Part shown: piece by piece, positions 1 through 8,296 of the stretch
How positions within the stretch are numbered: the first letter of the stretch is position 1
How the letters are laid out: every line of letters begins with the position of its first letter
Assembly (NCBI RefSeq): GCF_016031635.1
Contig: NZ_JACEGD010000004.1
Location: 1-64,000, forward strand
Direction: 5' to 3'
From: Bradyrhizobium diversitatis
Lineage (GTDB): Bacteria > Pseudomonadota > Alphaproteobacteria > Rhizobiales > Xanthobacteraceae
DNA length: 64,000 bases
The notes under the pieces: model-generated
The model's input: only the letters and a program-made list of their open reading frames with translations
Told to the model about the DNA's origin: nothing
Database searches by the model: none
Position numbers and translations under genes: made by a program

Positions 1-2
1 GA

Positions 3-191
3 CGTGAGCGGAAGAAGATTGAGATGCGGTTTGCACACCTGAAGCGCATTCTCAGGCTCGGTCGGCTTCGACTGCGTGGACCACGAGGCGCACAGGATGA
101 GTTTGTTCTTGCTGCCATCGCGCAAAATCTGAGGCGCCTCGCGTCGCTCGTTGCACGACCTCCGCCCGCTCATGCTCTCTGCATCGCGTAG
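3..191 (+). pseudogene. IS transposase, C-terminal fragment
   Basis: An open frame enters from the left edge and ends at a TAG at 189-191. It reads RERKKIEMRFAHLKRILRL, then LRGPRGAQDEF and AAIAQNLRRLA. This matches the conserved C-terminus of IS1182/IS5-type DDE transposases, where a Y/R..K..E..FAHLK block is followed by RLRG and AQNLRR. Only about 62 residues are visible, so whether the element is complete lies outside the window. The element probably ends near 280-300, where the neighbouring Yellow-family gene loses its normal sequence. The family call is from motif memory; the exact IS name is not known. Confidence 0.75.
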
Positions 192-227
192 CGTAGGAGT
201 TGCGTAGAGAGCGTCAGGGTCGGCGGA

Positions 228-1181
228 TCAAAGCCGGTCCACTTTGCCCAATGGCCGAAGGGGCATTCGTCGGTTACAATGACTTTTGCAACAATATCTG
301 CCAGTAGCCGACACCGTCAGAATCCGCGAACGATCGGTGTCGCTGACATAGATCGTACCTGCTGCGTCGATCGCAGTGCCACCGGTCGAGGGTGTGTCGG
401 CAAATCGCTCGACGTGACCGGAGAGGGTCGCTTCGTCGAGAGACGCATCATTCAGGAAGCGCGTGCCGATCCGAAACATCGGACCCGAGCAAGGCTGATA
501 ATAGAGCCAGCGCCCGTCGCCGGAGACCTCGAGCTGATCTGCGTGCACGACGACCGGCCTGCCGTCAGAATCGAGCAACTGCCGGCCCTCGGCTATCAGC
601 GGCCGAACGGCTACCGTGGAAGAGTGGTTCTCCAGGACACGGCGTGCCTGTCCAGAGGACAGATCGAGGACGATCAGCGCGGGTCGGCCCGCGTCGGTCA
701 GGTAGGCGACACCGCCATGGAATCGGACATCGTCGACGAAGCTCGCACCCTGAGCAACAGAGGTCAGATCGTAGACGCGGGTCACCCGATTGGCGGCCAA
801 ATCGATGCGGACGAGCTTCGGACCACCTTCCGCCAGCGGTTTGCCGATCCCTGGCGCGCCGCGATCGACAATCCATAGGGCTCCATCGGGACCGACGCGC
901 AGAGAGTTTGCACCCACGAATGCGCGCCGCCCGTCCTGCCCCTCGCGCCAATCATTCCAGGTTGCGTCGGGATAGGGCCTGACCTTCCCGGCTGTGATCT
1001 CGGCGATCTCCGGCTGACCCGGCTTTTGCGGCTGAACAACGACGAAGCGCCGTCCATCGAGCGATGTCGTAACGCCATTCATGACGAGCTCATCCGATGC
1101 GAATTCCGGCACGAGCTTATTCACAGGCTTCGCCATTGCGGCCGAACTCGCTAGAAAGAGAACAACGATTGTGCGAAGCAT
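228..1181 (-). pseudogene. Yellow/MRJP-family protein, 3' end cut by IS
   Basis: This 317-aa frame starts with a signal peptide (MLRTIVVLFLASSAAMAK) and aligns along its length with the next upstream gene (1235-2440). Shared blocks are G.LW.VD..AP, the V.DVRF..G.A..TD block, and G.IY..D..R. It belongs to the Yellow/major royal jelly protein family, secreted six-blade propellers that are lactonase-like in bacteria. After ILTVSATG (about residue 293) the protein is unrelated and Cys/Arg-rich. Its paralogue continues there for about 60 more residues, including the last blade. The break falls beside the transposase fragment, so I read this as IS truncation with about 23 residues from the IS end. 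Whether the truncated product folds is doubtful. Confidence 0.7.
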
Positions 1182-1234
1182 GGCGCGTTCCAGTCGTCCG
1201 CTCGATCAGATTCTGAATGCCACGGACCATCGTG

Positions 1235-2440
1235 TCACTTCAGCAAGACGGGTCCCGCGTCGATCCGGACGCGGAAGAGCGTGTACGGCTTCACACGTTG
1301 GTCTTGTCCTTCATGAAATTGGGCTTGCCGATGAAGTTGGTTGGCCGTGAAGTACAGGTAGCCGTCCGAGGCGACCGACAGCGTGTCAGGCCACAATATT
1401 CGTGGATCGTGTGCGATCGTCCTCCACTCACCATCGCCCTGACGCTGGCGAATGCTGTTGCGCTCGTAGTCGCCCGCATAGATACGCCCCTTGTCGTCGG
1501 CCTCGAGACCATCCGAGGCTCCCTTTTCGCCCAGATCGATAACCGCCTCGGCGAGGGCTGCCTCCGATGCGGACCGATCGACCAGAAGGGCCGTCGGAAC
1601 TGAATACAGGTGCCGGCTCGATAAGGGGCAGTAGTAGAGCGTCGCGCCGTCGGCAGAAATTGCGATGCCGTCGGCGGCGACGTTGAAGGATGCGGGAGGC
1701 TTTCCTTTTTCACGAATCGCCAGCCGCTCGCCTTCCACGACAGGAATAAATGCAGGGTCTGGCGAGGTCGACCTGTGCCCTGTCAGTTTCCTCCAGCTTT
1801 CGCCGCTATCGAGGTCGACAACAATAATGCCGCCCGGTCCGCTGATCGACGAATCCGTAATGAACGCAACGCCGGCTTTGCCCCGGCGCAGGTCGAAGCG
1901 CACATCGTTGATATAGGTCGTGGGCAAGACCGTGGACGACGGCAGCACAATGGTCTTCACCACCATGTTGGTCGCCAGGTCCACCGCGACCAGCTTCGCG
2001 CCGCCCGCGACCGGCGGCGAAAAGCCGGGCGCTGCGGTGTCGAGAATCCAGAGCCGGTCCGCCGCGTCGACGACGACGCTCTGCACACTGCCGAGGGTCT
2101 CTCCAGGGCGCGCCGGATCGAAAATGTTGGTTGTCGCATCCGGATAGGGAACGACCTTGCCGTCCCGGATCTCGCCGACCGTGAACGGCACGTCGTCACT
2201 CCACCGAGGGAAGTTGATGAAGATGCGACCGTCGGGGGCTACGGACACCCCGGTCGGCATGGCATCGTGGAACTCGAAGACCGGCTCGATTGTCCCGATC
2301 GAACGATCGCTGGCGAGTTGCCTGCCGGATGCCGATAAAACCATCGTGGTGTCCTCCTGATTTCGAGCCATCGCCGCCGTTCCTGAAGCGAAGTAAGCAG
2401 CGAGACAGGCGATTTCGGCCGCCTTGCGCAGGGTCATCAT
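1235..2440 (-). CDS. Yellow/MRJP-family secreted protein (lactonase-like propeller)
   Basis: The product is about 401 aa with an N-terminal signal peptide (MMTLRKAAEIACLAAYFASG). Repeated propeller-type strands follow: PTGVSVAPDGRIFINFPRW, WILDTAAPGFSP, YINDVRFD, then GRIYAGDYERN and DTLSVASDGYLYF. This is the Yellow/major royal jelly protein fold, which in bacteria is periplasmic and of largely unknown substrate, often assumed to be a sugar lactonase. The frame is open up to 2479, but that start would overlap the upstream gene; the ATG at 2440 gives a clean signal peptide. It is the fourth gene of a minus-strand operon, followed by a truncated paralogue at 228-1181. Function is inferred at family level only. 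Confidence 0.8.
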   Translation of the reverse strand: MMTLRKAAEIACLAAYFASGTAAMARNQEDTTMVLSASGRQLASDRSIGTIEPVFEFHDAMPTGVSVAPDGRIFINFPRWSDDVPFTVGEIRDGKVVPYPDATTNIFDPARPGETLGSVQSVVVDAADRLWILDTAAPGFSPPVAGGAKLVAVDLATNMVVKTIVLPSSTVLPTTYINDVRFDLRRGKAGVAFITDSSISGPGGIIVVDLDSGESWRKLTGHRSTSPDPAFIPVVEGERLAIREKGKPPASFNVAADGIAISADGATLYYCPLSSRHLYSVPTALLVDRSASEAALAEAVIDLGEKGASDGLEADDKGRIYAGDYERNSIRQRQGDGEWRTIAHDPRILWPDTLSVASDGYLYFTANQLHRQAQFHEGQDQRVKPYTLFRVRIDAGPVLLK

Positions 2441-2475
2441 CAAATTTCCGTGCCAATCAACGCAAGCGGGGTGCG

Positions 2476-2913
2476 TCATGCGGAAGCGGAGAGCGCCGCC
2501 AATATCGCATCGCGCCCTGCCTCTGCGACGGCAACATCCTGTTCGGTGGTTCCAGAGCCGACGCCAATCGCCCCCACCAACTCGCCGCGAAAGACGATCG
2601 GAAGACCTCCGCCGAGATTGGTAATGCCGCCGTGACTTGCGAATGCCAGGTTAGCTCCGAACTCGAACGGAATTGCCCCTGTCGGCGCGCCGATCGACGC
2701 ACTGGTTGCGGCCTTGGCGATCGCAGGATCGCGGGCAAGAACGGCTGCGCCGTCGACCCTCGCGAACGCCAGGAGATTGCCTCCCGCATCGACGACGGCA
2801 ATGGATTCCGGCGCTGCGATCTCCCTGGATTTCGCGACGGCGGCCTCGATCGCTATCGCGGCCGCCGCATAGGTGAGTTGCTGTTTGCTGTGCGTGAGGG
2901 GGTAGCTTGACAT
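2476..2913 (-). CDS. HbpS/GlcG-type (DUF336) small protein
   Basis: The product is 145 aa, starting MSSYPLTHSKQQLTYAA. It has the full HbpS/GlcG layout: a helical N-terminus, IAVVDAGGNLLAFARVDGA, an IAKAATS helix, FRGELVGAIGVGSGTTEQD and a final helix. Members of this family bind haem or flavin-like ligands, or appear as accessory proteins in oxidation clusters. No signal peptide is seen. A longer upstream frame exists (to 3081), but it runs into the cupin gene and is low in complexity, so I prefer the ATG at 2913. It sits between the cupin and Yellow-family genes with short spacings, which suggests co-transcription. Confidence 0.8.
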   Translation of the reverse strand: MSSYPLTHSKQQLTYAAAAIAIEAAVAKSREIAAPESIAVVDAGGNLLAFARVDGAAVLARDPAIAKAATSASIGAPTGAIPFEFGANLAFASHGGITNLGGGLPIVFRGELVGAIGVGSGTTEQDVAVAEAGRDAILAALSASA

Positions 2914-2977
2914 TGCGAGAATTCCCGATTGGCTTTCAATGATGAGACCGGATGCACGTTGCGATCGGGTCGCCATC

Positions 2978-3499
2978 TCATTTCGACGACGCCGCGATCG
3001 AAGGAACCCCGTCGATCCAGTCCTGGCGTTGCGGAGAGAAGAAATCGATATCGATCGTGTCTTCGGTGCAGACAAACTCATGCGGTGTATTCGGTGGAAT
3101 GATCATGACGGTCCCCGCCGTCATGACGAACTTCCTGCCTTGCGAGCTGACCTCGCATCGCCCTTCGGTAATCCACGTGATTTGCTCGTTCGCGTGATGG
3201 TGCAGCGGAAAGACGCCTCCCTTCTTCACGGTCCATTTGACGAACGTGGATTGCGTGCCAACCAGATATTGCCGTTGCACCAGGGGAGATATCTGTTCGA
3301 TTGGCTGCTGGTCGAGCTGGTAGAGAACCGGAAGCATCGCCGAATGGCCGCTGACGCCCGGCTGAATCCCGCTTCCAGACGCGTCCGTGACGACGGGCGC
3401 TCCTGATAGTGAAGGCGCGGGGCGGTTCTGGGCGCTTGCAGGCGCGATCAAGGCTGATCCCGAGAGAAGCAGCGCAATGGCAGCGGGGTTGAACTTCAT
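2978..3499 (-). CDS. Secreted cupin-domain protein
   Basis: The product is 173 aa with a clear signal peptide (MKFNPAAIALLLSGSALIAPASA, cleavage near AQN). The C-terminal two thirds is a single cupin: GGVFPLHHHANEQITWITEG (metal-ligand HHH..E), then PPNTPHEFVC with the later His. The HxH..E and later His are intact, so metal binding is likely. The N-terminal extension is Pro/Ser-rich. It lies between the oxidoreductase gene (3554-4567) and the HbpS-like gene, all on the minus strand. The substrate is unknown; the secreted location matches that of the Yellow-family neighbours. Confidence 0.82.
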   Translation of the reverse strand: MKFNPAAIALLLSGSALIAPASAQNRPAPSLSGAPVVTDASGSGIQPGVSGHSAMLPVLYQLDQQPIEQISPLVQRQYLVGTQSTFVKWTVKKGGVFPLHHHANEQITWITEGRCEVSSQGRKFVMTAGTVMIIPPNTPHEFVCTEDTIDIDFFSPQRQDWIDGVPSIAASSK

Positions 3500-3553
3500 T
3501 AGTCTTTCCTGAGGTGATGGATGATTGCGACCGGCTACGGCCGGAGCATGGCG

Positions 3554-4567
3554 TCAGAATCCCGATAGAACCGTCTTGCCGATGCTCCCGCCGCTTTCGA
3601 TTTTCGCATGTACGCGCTTGAGATTGAACGCGTTGATGGGGCCGGCCTCTTCCGTCAGAGTCGTGCGCAATAACCCGGCGTCGGCGAGCGCCCCGACCTC
3701 GTTGAGCAAATGGTGCTGCATGATCATGTCAGGCGTCTGGTACAGCGTGGGTGTGAACATCAGTTCCCAGTGCACCGAGACGCTCTTGCGCTTGAGGCTG
3801 ACGATATCGAGAACGTGGGGGTCGTCGATGAGCGCCAGCCGGCCGTGCGGCGCGATCGCTTTCGCGATCGCAGGCAGATGCCTGTCGGTATCCGTGAGGC
3901 CCGCAACATATCTGACCTCCTGGATGCCGATTTCGTTCAATCCCCGGCCCAGAGGATGATGGTGATTGATGACATGATGGGCACCCATGCTGCGGCACCA
4001 CGCCTCTGTTTCCGGCCGTGACGCGGTCGCGACTACGGTCAGTCCCGTCAGTCGCCGCGCCAACTGCGTCAGTATCGATCCCACACCACCCGCGCCGTTG
4101 ATGATCAGCAGCACGCCGGACTGGGTCTTCACCCCATATGGGATGGCAAGGCGCTCAAACAGCAATTCCCATGCGGCTATCGAGGTCAGAGGAAGCGCCG
4201 CCGCCTCACCGAAGCTCAGCGCCCTTGGCTTGCGGCCGACAACGCGCTCGTCAACGAGATGGAGCTCGCTGTTCGTGCCCGGTCGATCCATCGCGCCGGC
4301 GTAGAAGACCTCGTCTCCCGGCTTGAACAGCGTTACATCCGAGCCGACGGCGTCGACGACACCAGCGGCGTCAAATCCGAGAATCCGGACCTTCCCCTCG
4401 GGCGGCGACATTTTCGCCCGCATTTGCACGTCCGCCGGATTGACCGAAACCGCCTTGATGGCGACACGCAGGTCATGCGGACCGGGCTGCGTAGCCGGCA
4501 GTTCGAGATCGACAAGAGAGTCATCCGCCGAGAGGGGTCCTGCCACCCGATAGCCGACTGCCTTCAT
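3554..4567 (-). CDS. Zinc-type alcohol dehydrogenase-like (MDR, quinone-oxidoreductase type)
   Basis: The product is 337 aa: MKAVGYRVAGPLSADDSLVDLELP, then the GroES-like N-domain (LRVAIKAVSVNPADVQMRA) and the Rossmann segment LLIINGAGGVGSILTQLARRL. This matches the zinc-type alcohol dehydrogenase-like family (about 335 aa), members of which usually lack the zinc-ligand set of true ADHs and use NADPH. AAAGGA lies just upstream of the ATG at 4567, so I chose that start over the longer one at 4615. It is the first gene of the five-gene minus-strand operon and is divergent from the LysR gene at 4716, its likely regulator. The substrate is unknown. Confidence 0.85.
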   Translation of the reverse strand: MKAVGYRVAGPLSADDSLVDLELPATQPGPHDLRVAIKAVSVNPADVQMRAKMSPPEGKVRILGFDAAGVVDAVGSDVTLFKPGDEVFYAGAMDRPGTNSELHLVDERVVGRKPRALSFGEAAALPLTSIAAWELLFERLAIPYGVKTQSGVLLIINGAGGVGSILTQLARRLTGLTVVATASRPETEAWCRSMGAHHVINHHHPLGRGLNEIGIQEVRYVAGLTDTDRHLPAIAKAIAPHGRLALIDDPHVLDIVSLKRKSVSVHWELMFTPTLYQTPDMIMQHHLLNEVGALADAGLLRTTLTEEAGPINAFNLKRVHAKIESGGSIGKTVLSGF

Positions 4568-4715
4568 CAAGGATTCCTTTCGCCAACCTGACCGACGCAG
4601 CGCTGCAGAATTCATCCTCCGCGGCGTATGGCTTCACCGGGCTTATCGCCGCTTGGCGCTGAGAAGAAAAACGCATAGTTTGAATGGGTCCAGTAGCGAA
4701 CCTAATAGGTGCGGT

Positions 4716-5585
4716 ATGCGCGACCTCGATCTCGACTTGCTACGTGCGTTTGTCGCGGTCGCCGACGCCGGAAGCTTCACCGCCGCCGCCGACATGGTCA
4801 GCCGCTCACAATCCGCCGTGAGTCAGAAAATACGGAGGCTTGAAGATCTGATCGGATATCCGGTTTTTGACCGGAACAGCCGATCGCTGGCACTGACGGG
4901 TGCAGGCGGCCAATTGCTGATCGGAGCGCGGCGGCTGCTGGACCTGAACGACGACGTCCTACGCTCGATTCAGGCCCCACAGACGACAGGCCGCCTGCGC
5001 GTGGGGATCTGCGAGGATTTCGTGCCGCTCCAGCTCTCCAGGCTTTTGGCACGCTTTCTTCGACTTCATCCCGGCATTCAACTCGACGTAAACACGAGCT
5101 TGACCCACGGCTTGTTTCAAGAGTTTGAAGCGGGCAATTTGGACCTCGTTATCGCAACCCGCGAGTTCAAGGAGCGAGGTCGCGTCATATGGCGCGAACC
5201 GATGGTCTGGTTCGCTGCTTCCGACTTCCGGCTTGATCCGGAACGGCCGGTGCCGCTTGTTCTTCTCCAACCGCCTTGCACTTATCGCGAGCTCATGTTC
5301 ACGACGCTCGACGCGGCGCGGCAGGCCTGGGTGACGGCATGCACCGTAAGCAGCCTGATGGGCGTTCAGGCCGCAGTTGCCGGAGGACTTGGCATCACGC
5401 TCCTGGGTCGCTCCTTCATTCAGCAGGGAATGCAGATCATCGATGTGCCGAAGCACTGGCCTCCCCCGCCGATGACGGAGATCATCGTACTCGGCGACGA
5501 CACAGCCGAAAAATCGCTTGCTCAACCTCTGTTGGAATTTCTCATAGAGGGAATGCAGATGCCCCCACTTGCGCGAATTGACTAG
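4716..5585 (+). CDS. LysR-family transcriptional regulator
   Basis: The product is 289 aa. The N-terminal winged HTH (DLDLLRAFVAVADAGSFT, then SRSQSAVSQKIRRLEDLIG) is typical LysR, and the rest is the effector-binding domain (GRLRVGICEDFVP, then GNLDLVIATRE). I chose the ATG at 4716, which gives MRDLDLDLLRAF; the frame is open from 4653 but the extra residues are not LysR-like. It is divergent from the oxidoreductase-cupin-HbpS-Yellow operon across a 148-bp gap, the usual arrangement for a LysR regulator and its target. I did not find a convincing T-N11-A site by eye. Confidence 0.88.
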   Translation: MRDLDLDLLRAFVAVADAGSFTAAADMVSRSQSAVSQKIRRLEDLIGYPVFDRNSRSLALTGAGGQLLIGARRLLDLNDDVLRSIQAPQTTGRLRVGICEDFVPLQLSRLLARFLRLHPGIQLDVNTSLTHGLFQEFEAGNLDLVIATREFKERGRVIWREPMVWFAASDFRLDPERPVPLVLLQPPCTYRELMFTTLDAARQAWVTACTVSSLMGVQAAVAGGLGITLLGRSFIQQGMQIIDVPKHWPPPPMTEIIVLGDDTAEKSLAQPLLEFLIEGMQMPPLARID

Positions 5586-5593
5586 ACCGCTAA

Positions 5594-5746
5594 GAGTGCC
5601 GCGGTACGGCACGGCTCGCGGCGCTGCTGTCGCAAGCCGGCGCGAACGTGACCCACAAGGTGCTGCCCGCAGGCCACCAATTGTCGCAGGCCGACGTGAC
5701 GCTGGCCCGCGACTGGGTCGCCGGCGTCGAGGCGAAAGCGGCATGA
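5594..5746 (+). pseudogene. Carboxylesterase/phospholipase remnant (C-terminus only)
   Basis: Between a TAA at 5591 and the TGA at 5744-5746 the frame reads ARLAALLSQAGANVTHKVLP, then AGHQLSQADVTLARDWVAG. This is the conserved C-terminus of the phospholipase/carboxylesterase alpha/beta-hydrolase family, with the catalytic His in the AGHQL block. The rest of the enzyme, including the nucleophile Ser, is missing, and the frame has no start of its own. It is a decayed relic of about 50 residues, lying between the LysR gene and a palindromic repeat. Confidence 0.65.
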
Positions 5747-5769
5747 TCTTTGAGGTGCCACGGCAATGT

Positions 5770-5909
5770 GTAGGGTGGGTTAGCGTTGGCGGCCGCGCAA
5801 CGCGCGGTCGGCAAGGCGTAACCCACCGCTGCGGTCACTGCGCCGAGAGCGACGGTGGGTTACGTCTCGCGGATGCGCCTCGCGCAGCCGCGAGCCTAAC
5901 CCACCCTAC
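5770..5909. repeat. Palindromic intergenic element with nested inverted repeats
   Basis: The outer 13-bp arms match perfectly: GTAGGGTGGGTTA at 5770-5782 and TAACCCACCCTAC at 5897-5909. A second perfect 12-bp pair lies inside: CGTAACCCACCG at 5817-5828 and CGGTGGGTTACG at 5853-5864. The whole element is 140 bp, with no coding frame that looks real. It resembles intergenic mobile palindromes of Bradyrhizobium-type genomes, from memory. It lies between the carboxylesterase remnant and the CorA gene. Confidence 0.85.
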
Positions 5910-5920
5910 GACACCGGCCA

Positions 5921-6895
5921 TCACTCGAACCAGCCGCGCCGCTTGAACCAGATTAGCGGCAGCACGCCGCTGGCGATGATCGCAAGCCAGGCCAGCGGAT
6001 AGCCGAAGGTCCAATCCAGTTCGGGAATGTGCTTGAAGTTCATGCCCCAGATGCCGACCATGATCGTCGGCGGCACGCCCACGACCGACACGATCGTCAG
6101 GATCTTGAACAGCTCGTTTTGCTGGATGTTGATGAAGCCGAGCACGGCATCGAGCAGCAGCTGGATCTTATCCGACAATCGCGTCTCGTAATCGCTGAGC
6201 GAGACCACGTCCTTGGACACGGCCTCGAGGCGCTTCTTCGACGATGCCGTGATCCATTCGCTGCCGACGTCGCCGGCAAACGCGGCGATGCGGCCCACCC
6301 CGAGCAGGACATCGCGCGCTTTGGCGAGCCGGTCGGCCAGTTCGCCGACGGTCTCCAGGGCCTCGTGCATCCTGCGGCTGGAGCGCACAGGGCGCTGGGT
6401 ACGCACCAGCGCGCCCTTGAAGACACTTCGCGAGAGTTGATCGACCTTGGCGCCAAGATGCTCCAGGACATCGGCGCCGCGATCGATCATGGCCTCGAGC
6501 AGGCTGACGAACACGCACATGCCGTTCTCAAGGCTGTCGTCGAAACCGACGCGCTTGCCGATGTCGTCGAAGATCGGCAGCTCTGCAAAGCGCACCGTCA
6601 CCAGCACGTGTGGACCGATGACGAACCCTACCGGCGTGATCTCGGCCTCGTTGTCCTCGGTGACCCGCACCGCCGGCGAGCTGAGATAGAGCGTGCCGTG
6701 GTCGAAGATCAGGCGGCTCGACGCCTCGATCTCGCTGAGCGAGTCTTCCGAGGGAATGCGGATGCCGAGCAGCCGCTCGACGAACCGCTTTTCCTCGTCG
6801 GTCCCATTCAAGAGATCGGCCCAGATGATCTCCGAGGGCATCTCCGCGCCAATGCCGCGCCAGTCGTCGGACGGCCACCTGTAAAGCCTGAGCAA
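5921..6895 (-). CDS. CorA-family divalent metal transporter
   Basis: The product is about 324 aa. It has a long cytoplasmic N-domain (WADLLNGTDEEKRFVERLLG), an extended helix, then two C-terminal membrane segments with the CorA hallmark GMN at about 284-286 (VGIWGMNFKHIPE) and a basic C-terminus (KRRGWFE). CorA-type proteins conduct Mg2+, Co2+ or Zn2+ as pentamers in the inner membrane; sequence alone does not tell CorA from ZntB. I suggest the TTG at 6895 (MLRLYRWPSDDW), which has GGGAG 7 nt upstream; the first ATG of the frame is 6946. It stands alone. Confidence 0.85.
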   Translation of the reverse strand: MLRLYRWPSDDWRGIGAEMPSEIIWADLLNGTDEEKRFVERLLGIRIPSEDSLSEIEASSRLIFDHGTLYLSSPAVRVTEDNEAEITPVGFVIGPHVLVTVRFAELPIFDDIGKRVGFDDSLENGMCVFVSLLEAMIDRGADVLEHLGAKVDQLSRSVFKGALVRTQRPVRSSRRMHEALETVGELADRLAKARDVLLGVGRIAAFAGDVGSEWITASSKKRLEAVSKDVVSLSDYETRLSDKIQLLLDAVLGFINIQQNELFKILTIVSVVGVPPTIMVGIWGMNFKHIPELDWTFGYPLAWLAIIASGVLPLIWFKRRGWFE

Positions 6896-7338
6896 GAACC
6901 GAACTCCCTGGCCGCATCGCCGTGCCTGATGGCGCATGGCCGTCATCCGCCGACTAACGCATGAGAGTTCCGAACGTTCAAGACCTCTGAGGTGACAGCA
7001 CGATCCAAGCCGCTCTCACCGACGCTTCCGGGGACATCGTCGATACCAGATCGGAACACCGACAACCGATCCACGTTGAACCGACGCACAGGTGATCCAT
7101 GGATACGCGTAGTGCATCCCGACATGACGACTTTTCTGGGTGTTCATCTCCGCAAGGACCGCAACAGCGTTCCTTGCGCTTGTTCCCTGTGCATTGCCTC
7201 TGCCCGGCTTTTCAGTGATACTCATGCGGACATGGCAACCCATGGCTTCTGGTGAAGCGAATTTGCGGCAAAGACGATTGAAGCGACGAGAGTTTCGGGC
7301 AGACAAACCACGATGACGAAGCCTCGACGGAGGTGGGC
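6896..7338. other. Intergenic region without recognisable gene
   Basis: About 440 bp lie between the CorA start and the CDF-like gene. The short open frames here on both strands have biased, Arg/Ser/Pro-rich translations that look like none of the families I know. No tRNA or hairpin with a T-run was seen. It should contain the divergent promoters of the two metal-transporter genes. A Shine-Dalgarno GGAGG at 7329-7333 belongs to the gene at 7339. Confidence 0.5.
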
Positions 7339-7977
7339 ATGGCAAGTTGCGGTGGCTGTTGCGGCAGCAATGTAAAATTTGAGGGCCTTTCCTCAGACTA
7401 CAAGCGGCGGCTGTGGACGGTCATCGCGCTCAATGCCGGCATGTTCATCGTCGAAACGGCAGGCGGTCATCTGGCGGGATCGAAGGCGCTGCAGGCTGAC
7501 GCCCTGGATTTCCTGGGCGACGCTTTGACCTATGGGATCACGCTCGCAGCAATCGGGGCGACGGTGGCAATCCGGGCCAAGGCGGCCCTCTTCAAGGGCT
7601 TCACGCTGTTCGTAATGGGCCTGTGGGTCTTTGGATCGACGGCATATCACGTCATTGTTCTGGACGTCCCCCGGGCCGAGTTGATGAGCGCAATCGGCTT
7701 TCTCGCGCTGTGTGCCAACGTATCGAGTGTCTTGCTGTTGATGAAATACAGGGATGGCGACGCCAATGTGCGCTCCGTCTGGCTGTGCTCACGGAACGAT
7801 GCCATCGGCAACGTTGCCGTAATGGTTGCGGCGGGGGCCGTGTGGCTCACGGTGTCAAAGTGGCCCGACCTCATCGTTGCGGCATTGATGGCCGGACTTT
7901 TCCTGTCCTCCGCATTCCAGATTCTTCGCCAATCGCTCGCGGAGTTGCGCGCTCCGGTCGGCGTTACCGCCGAGTAA
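7339..7977 (+). CDS. CDF-type cation transporter without C-terminal domain
   Basis: The product is 212 aa with about six membrane segments and the cation-diffusion-facilitator layout. TM2 carries ALDFLGDALTYG (an Asp-x3-Asp pair) and TM5 carries CSRNDAIGN (the position usually His-x3-Asp reads Cys-x3-Asp). The N-terminus is short and Cys-rich (MASCGGCCGSN), and the usual cytoplasmic C-terminal domain is absent; full CDF proteins are about 300 aa. The ATG at 7339 follows GGAGG and is preferred to the GTG at 7333. CDF proteins export Zn2+, Co2+, Fe2+ or similar ions by proton antiport; the metal here is not known. Confidence 0.8.
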   Translation: MASCGGCCGSNVKFEGLSSDYKRRLWTVIALNAGMFIVETAGGHLAGSKALQADALDFLGDALTYGITLAAIGATVAIRAKAALFKGFTLFVMGLWVFGSTAYHVIVLDVPRAELMSAIGFLALCANVSSVLLLMKYRDGDANVRSVWLCSRNDAIGNVAVMVAAGAVWLTVSKWPDLIVAALMAGLFLSSAFQILRQSLAELRAPVGVTAE

Positions 7978-8296
7978 TTTCCGGCCCCGACGTGCGGCTT
8001 GATCACGGGCGGAATCCAGGGGTGGGCTGCGTATCCGCTATAACGGTATCGCCGTGCCACGGCTTCTTCACGGCTGCCCCGCCTGATGGCGTGTCCCGAA
8101 CCACCAGACCGTCGACGATCACATCATGCCAGTGTTTTGCCCGACGGGTCAACGTCGCCCCTTCGCGCAGATCACGCGGGGCGCAACGCGCAAGCCCTTG
8201 AAATAACTCGACCGGTCTACTGTGCATGGGGTTGTTTTTCGTTTTTGTCCAGAGCTGCCTCTCCGCGAGCGGAGAGGGCGCAGCGGCGGACGCCGC
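7978..8296. other. Intergenic region with hairpin; no clear gene
   Basis: About 320 bp lie between convergent genes. A 74-codon minus-strand frame (8003-8227) has no family features. The block CCCGACGGGTCAA near 8138 resembles sequence I associate with dispersed intergenic repeats of this genus (memory only). A perfect 9-bp stem (CCTCTCCGC at 8258-8266, GCGGAGAGG at 8269-8277) lies just after the binding-protein gene's stop. It has no T-run on the minus strand, so it is not a classic terminator. Confidence 0.5.

Noticed and set aside
8003..8227. 74-codon minus-strand frame
   Set aside because: No family features, and part of the stretch resembles dispersed intergenic sequence.
8258..8277. 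Perfect 9-bp hairpin as a terminator of the binding-protein gene
   Set aside because: On the minus strand it is followed by an A-rich stretch, not a T-run.
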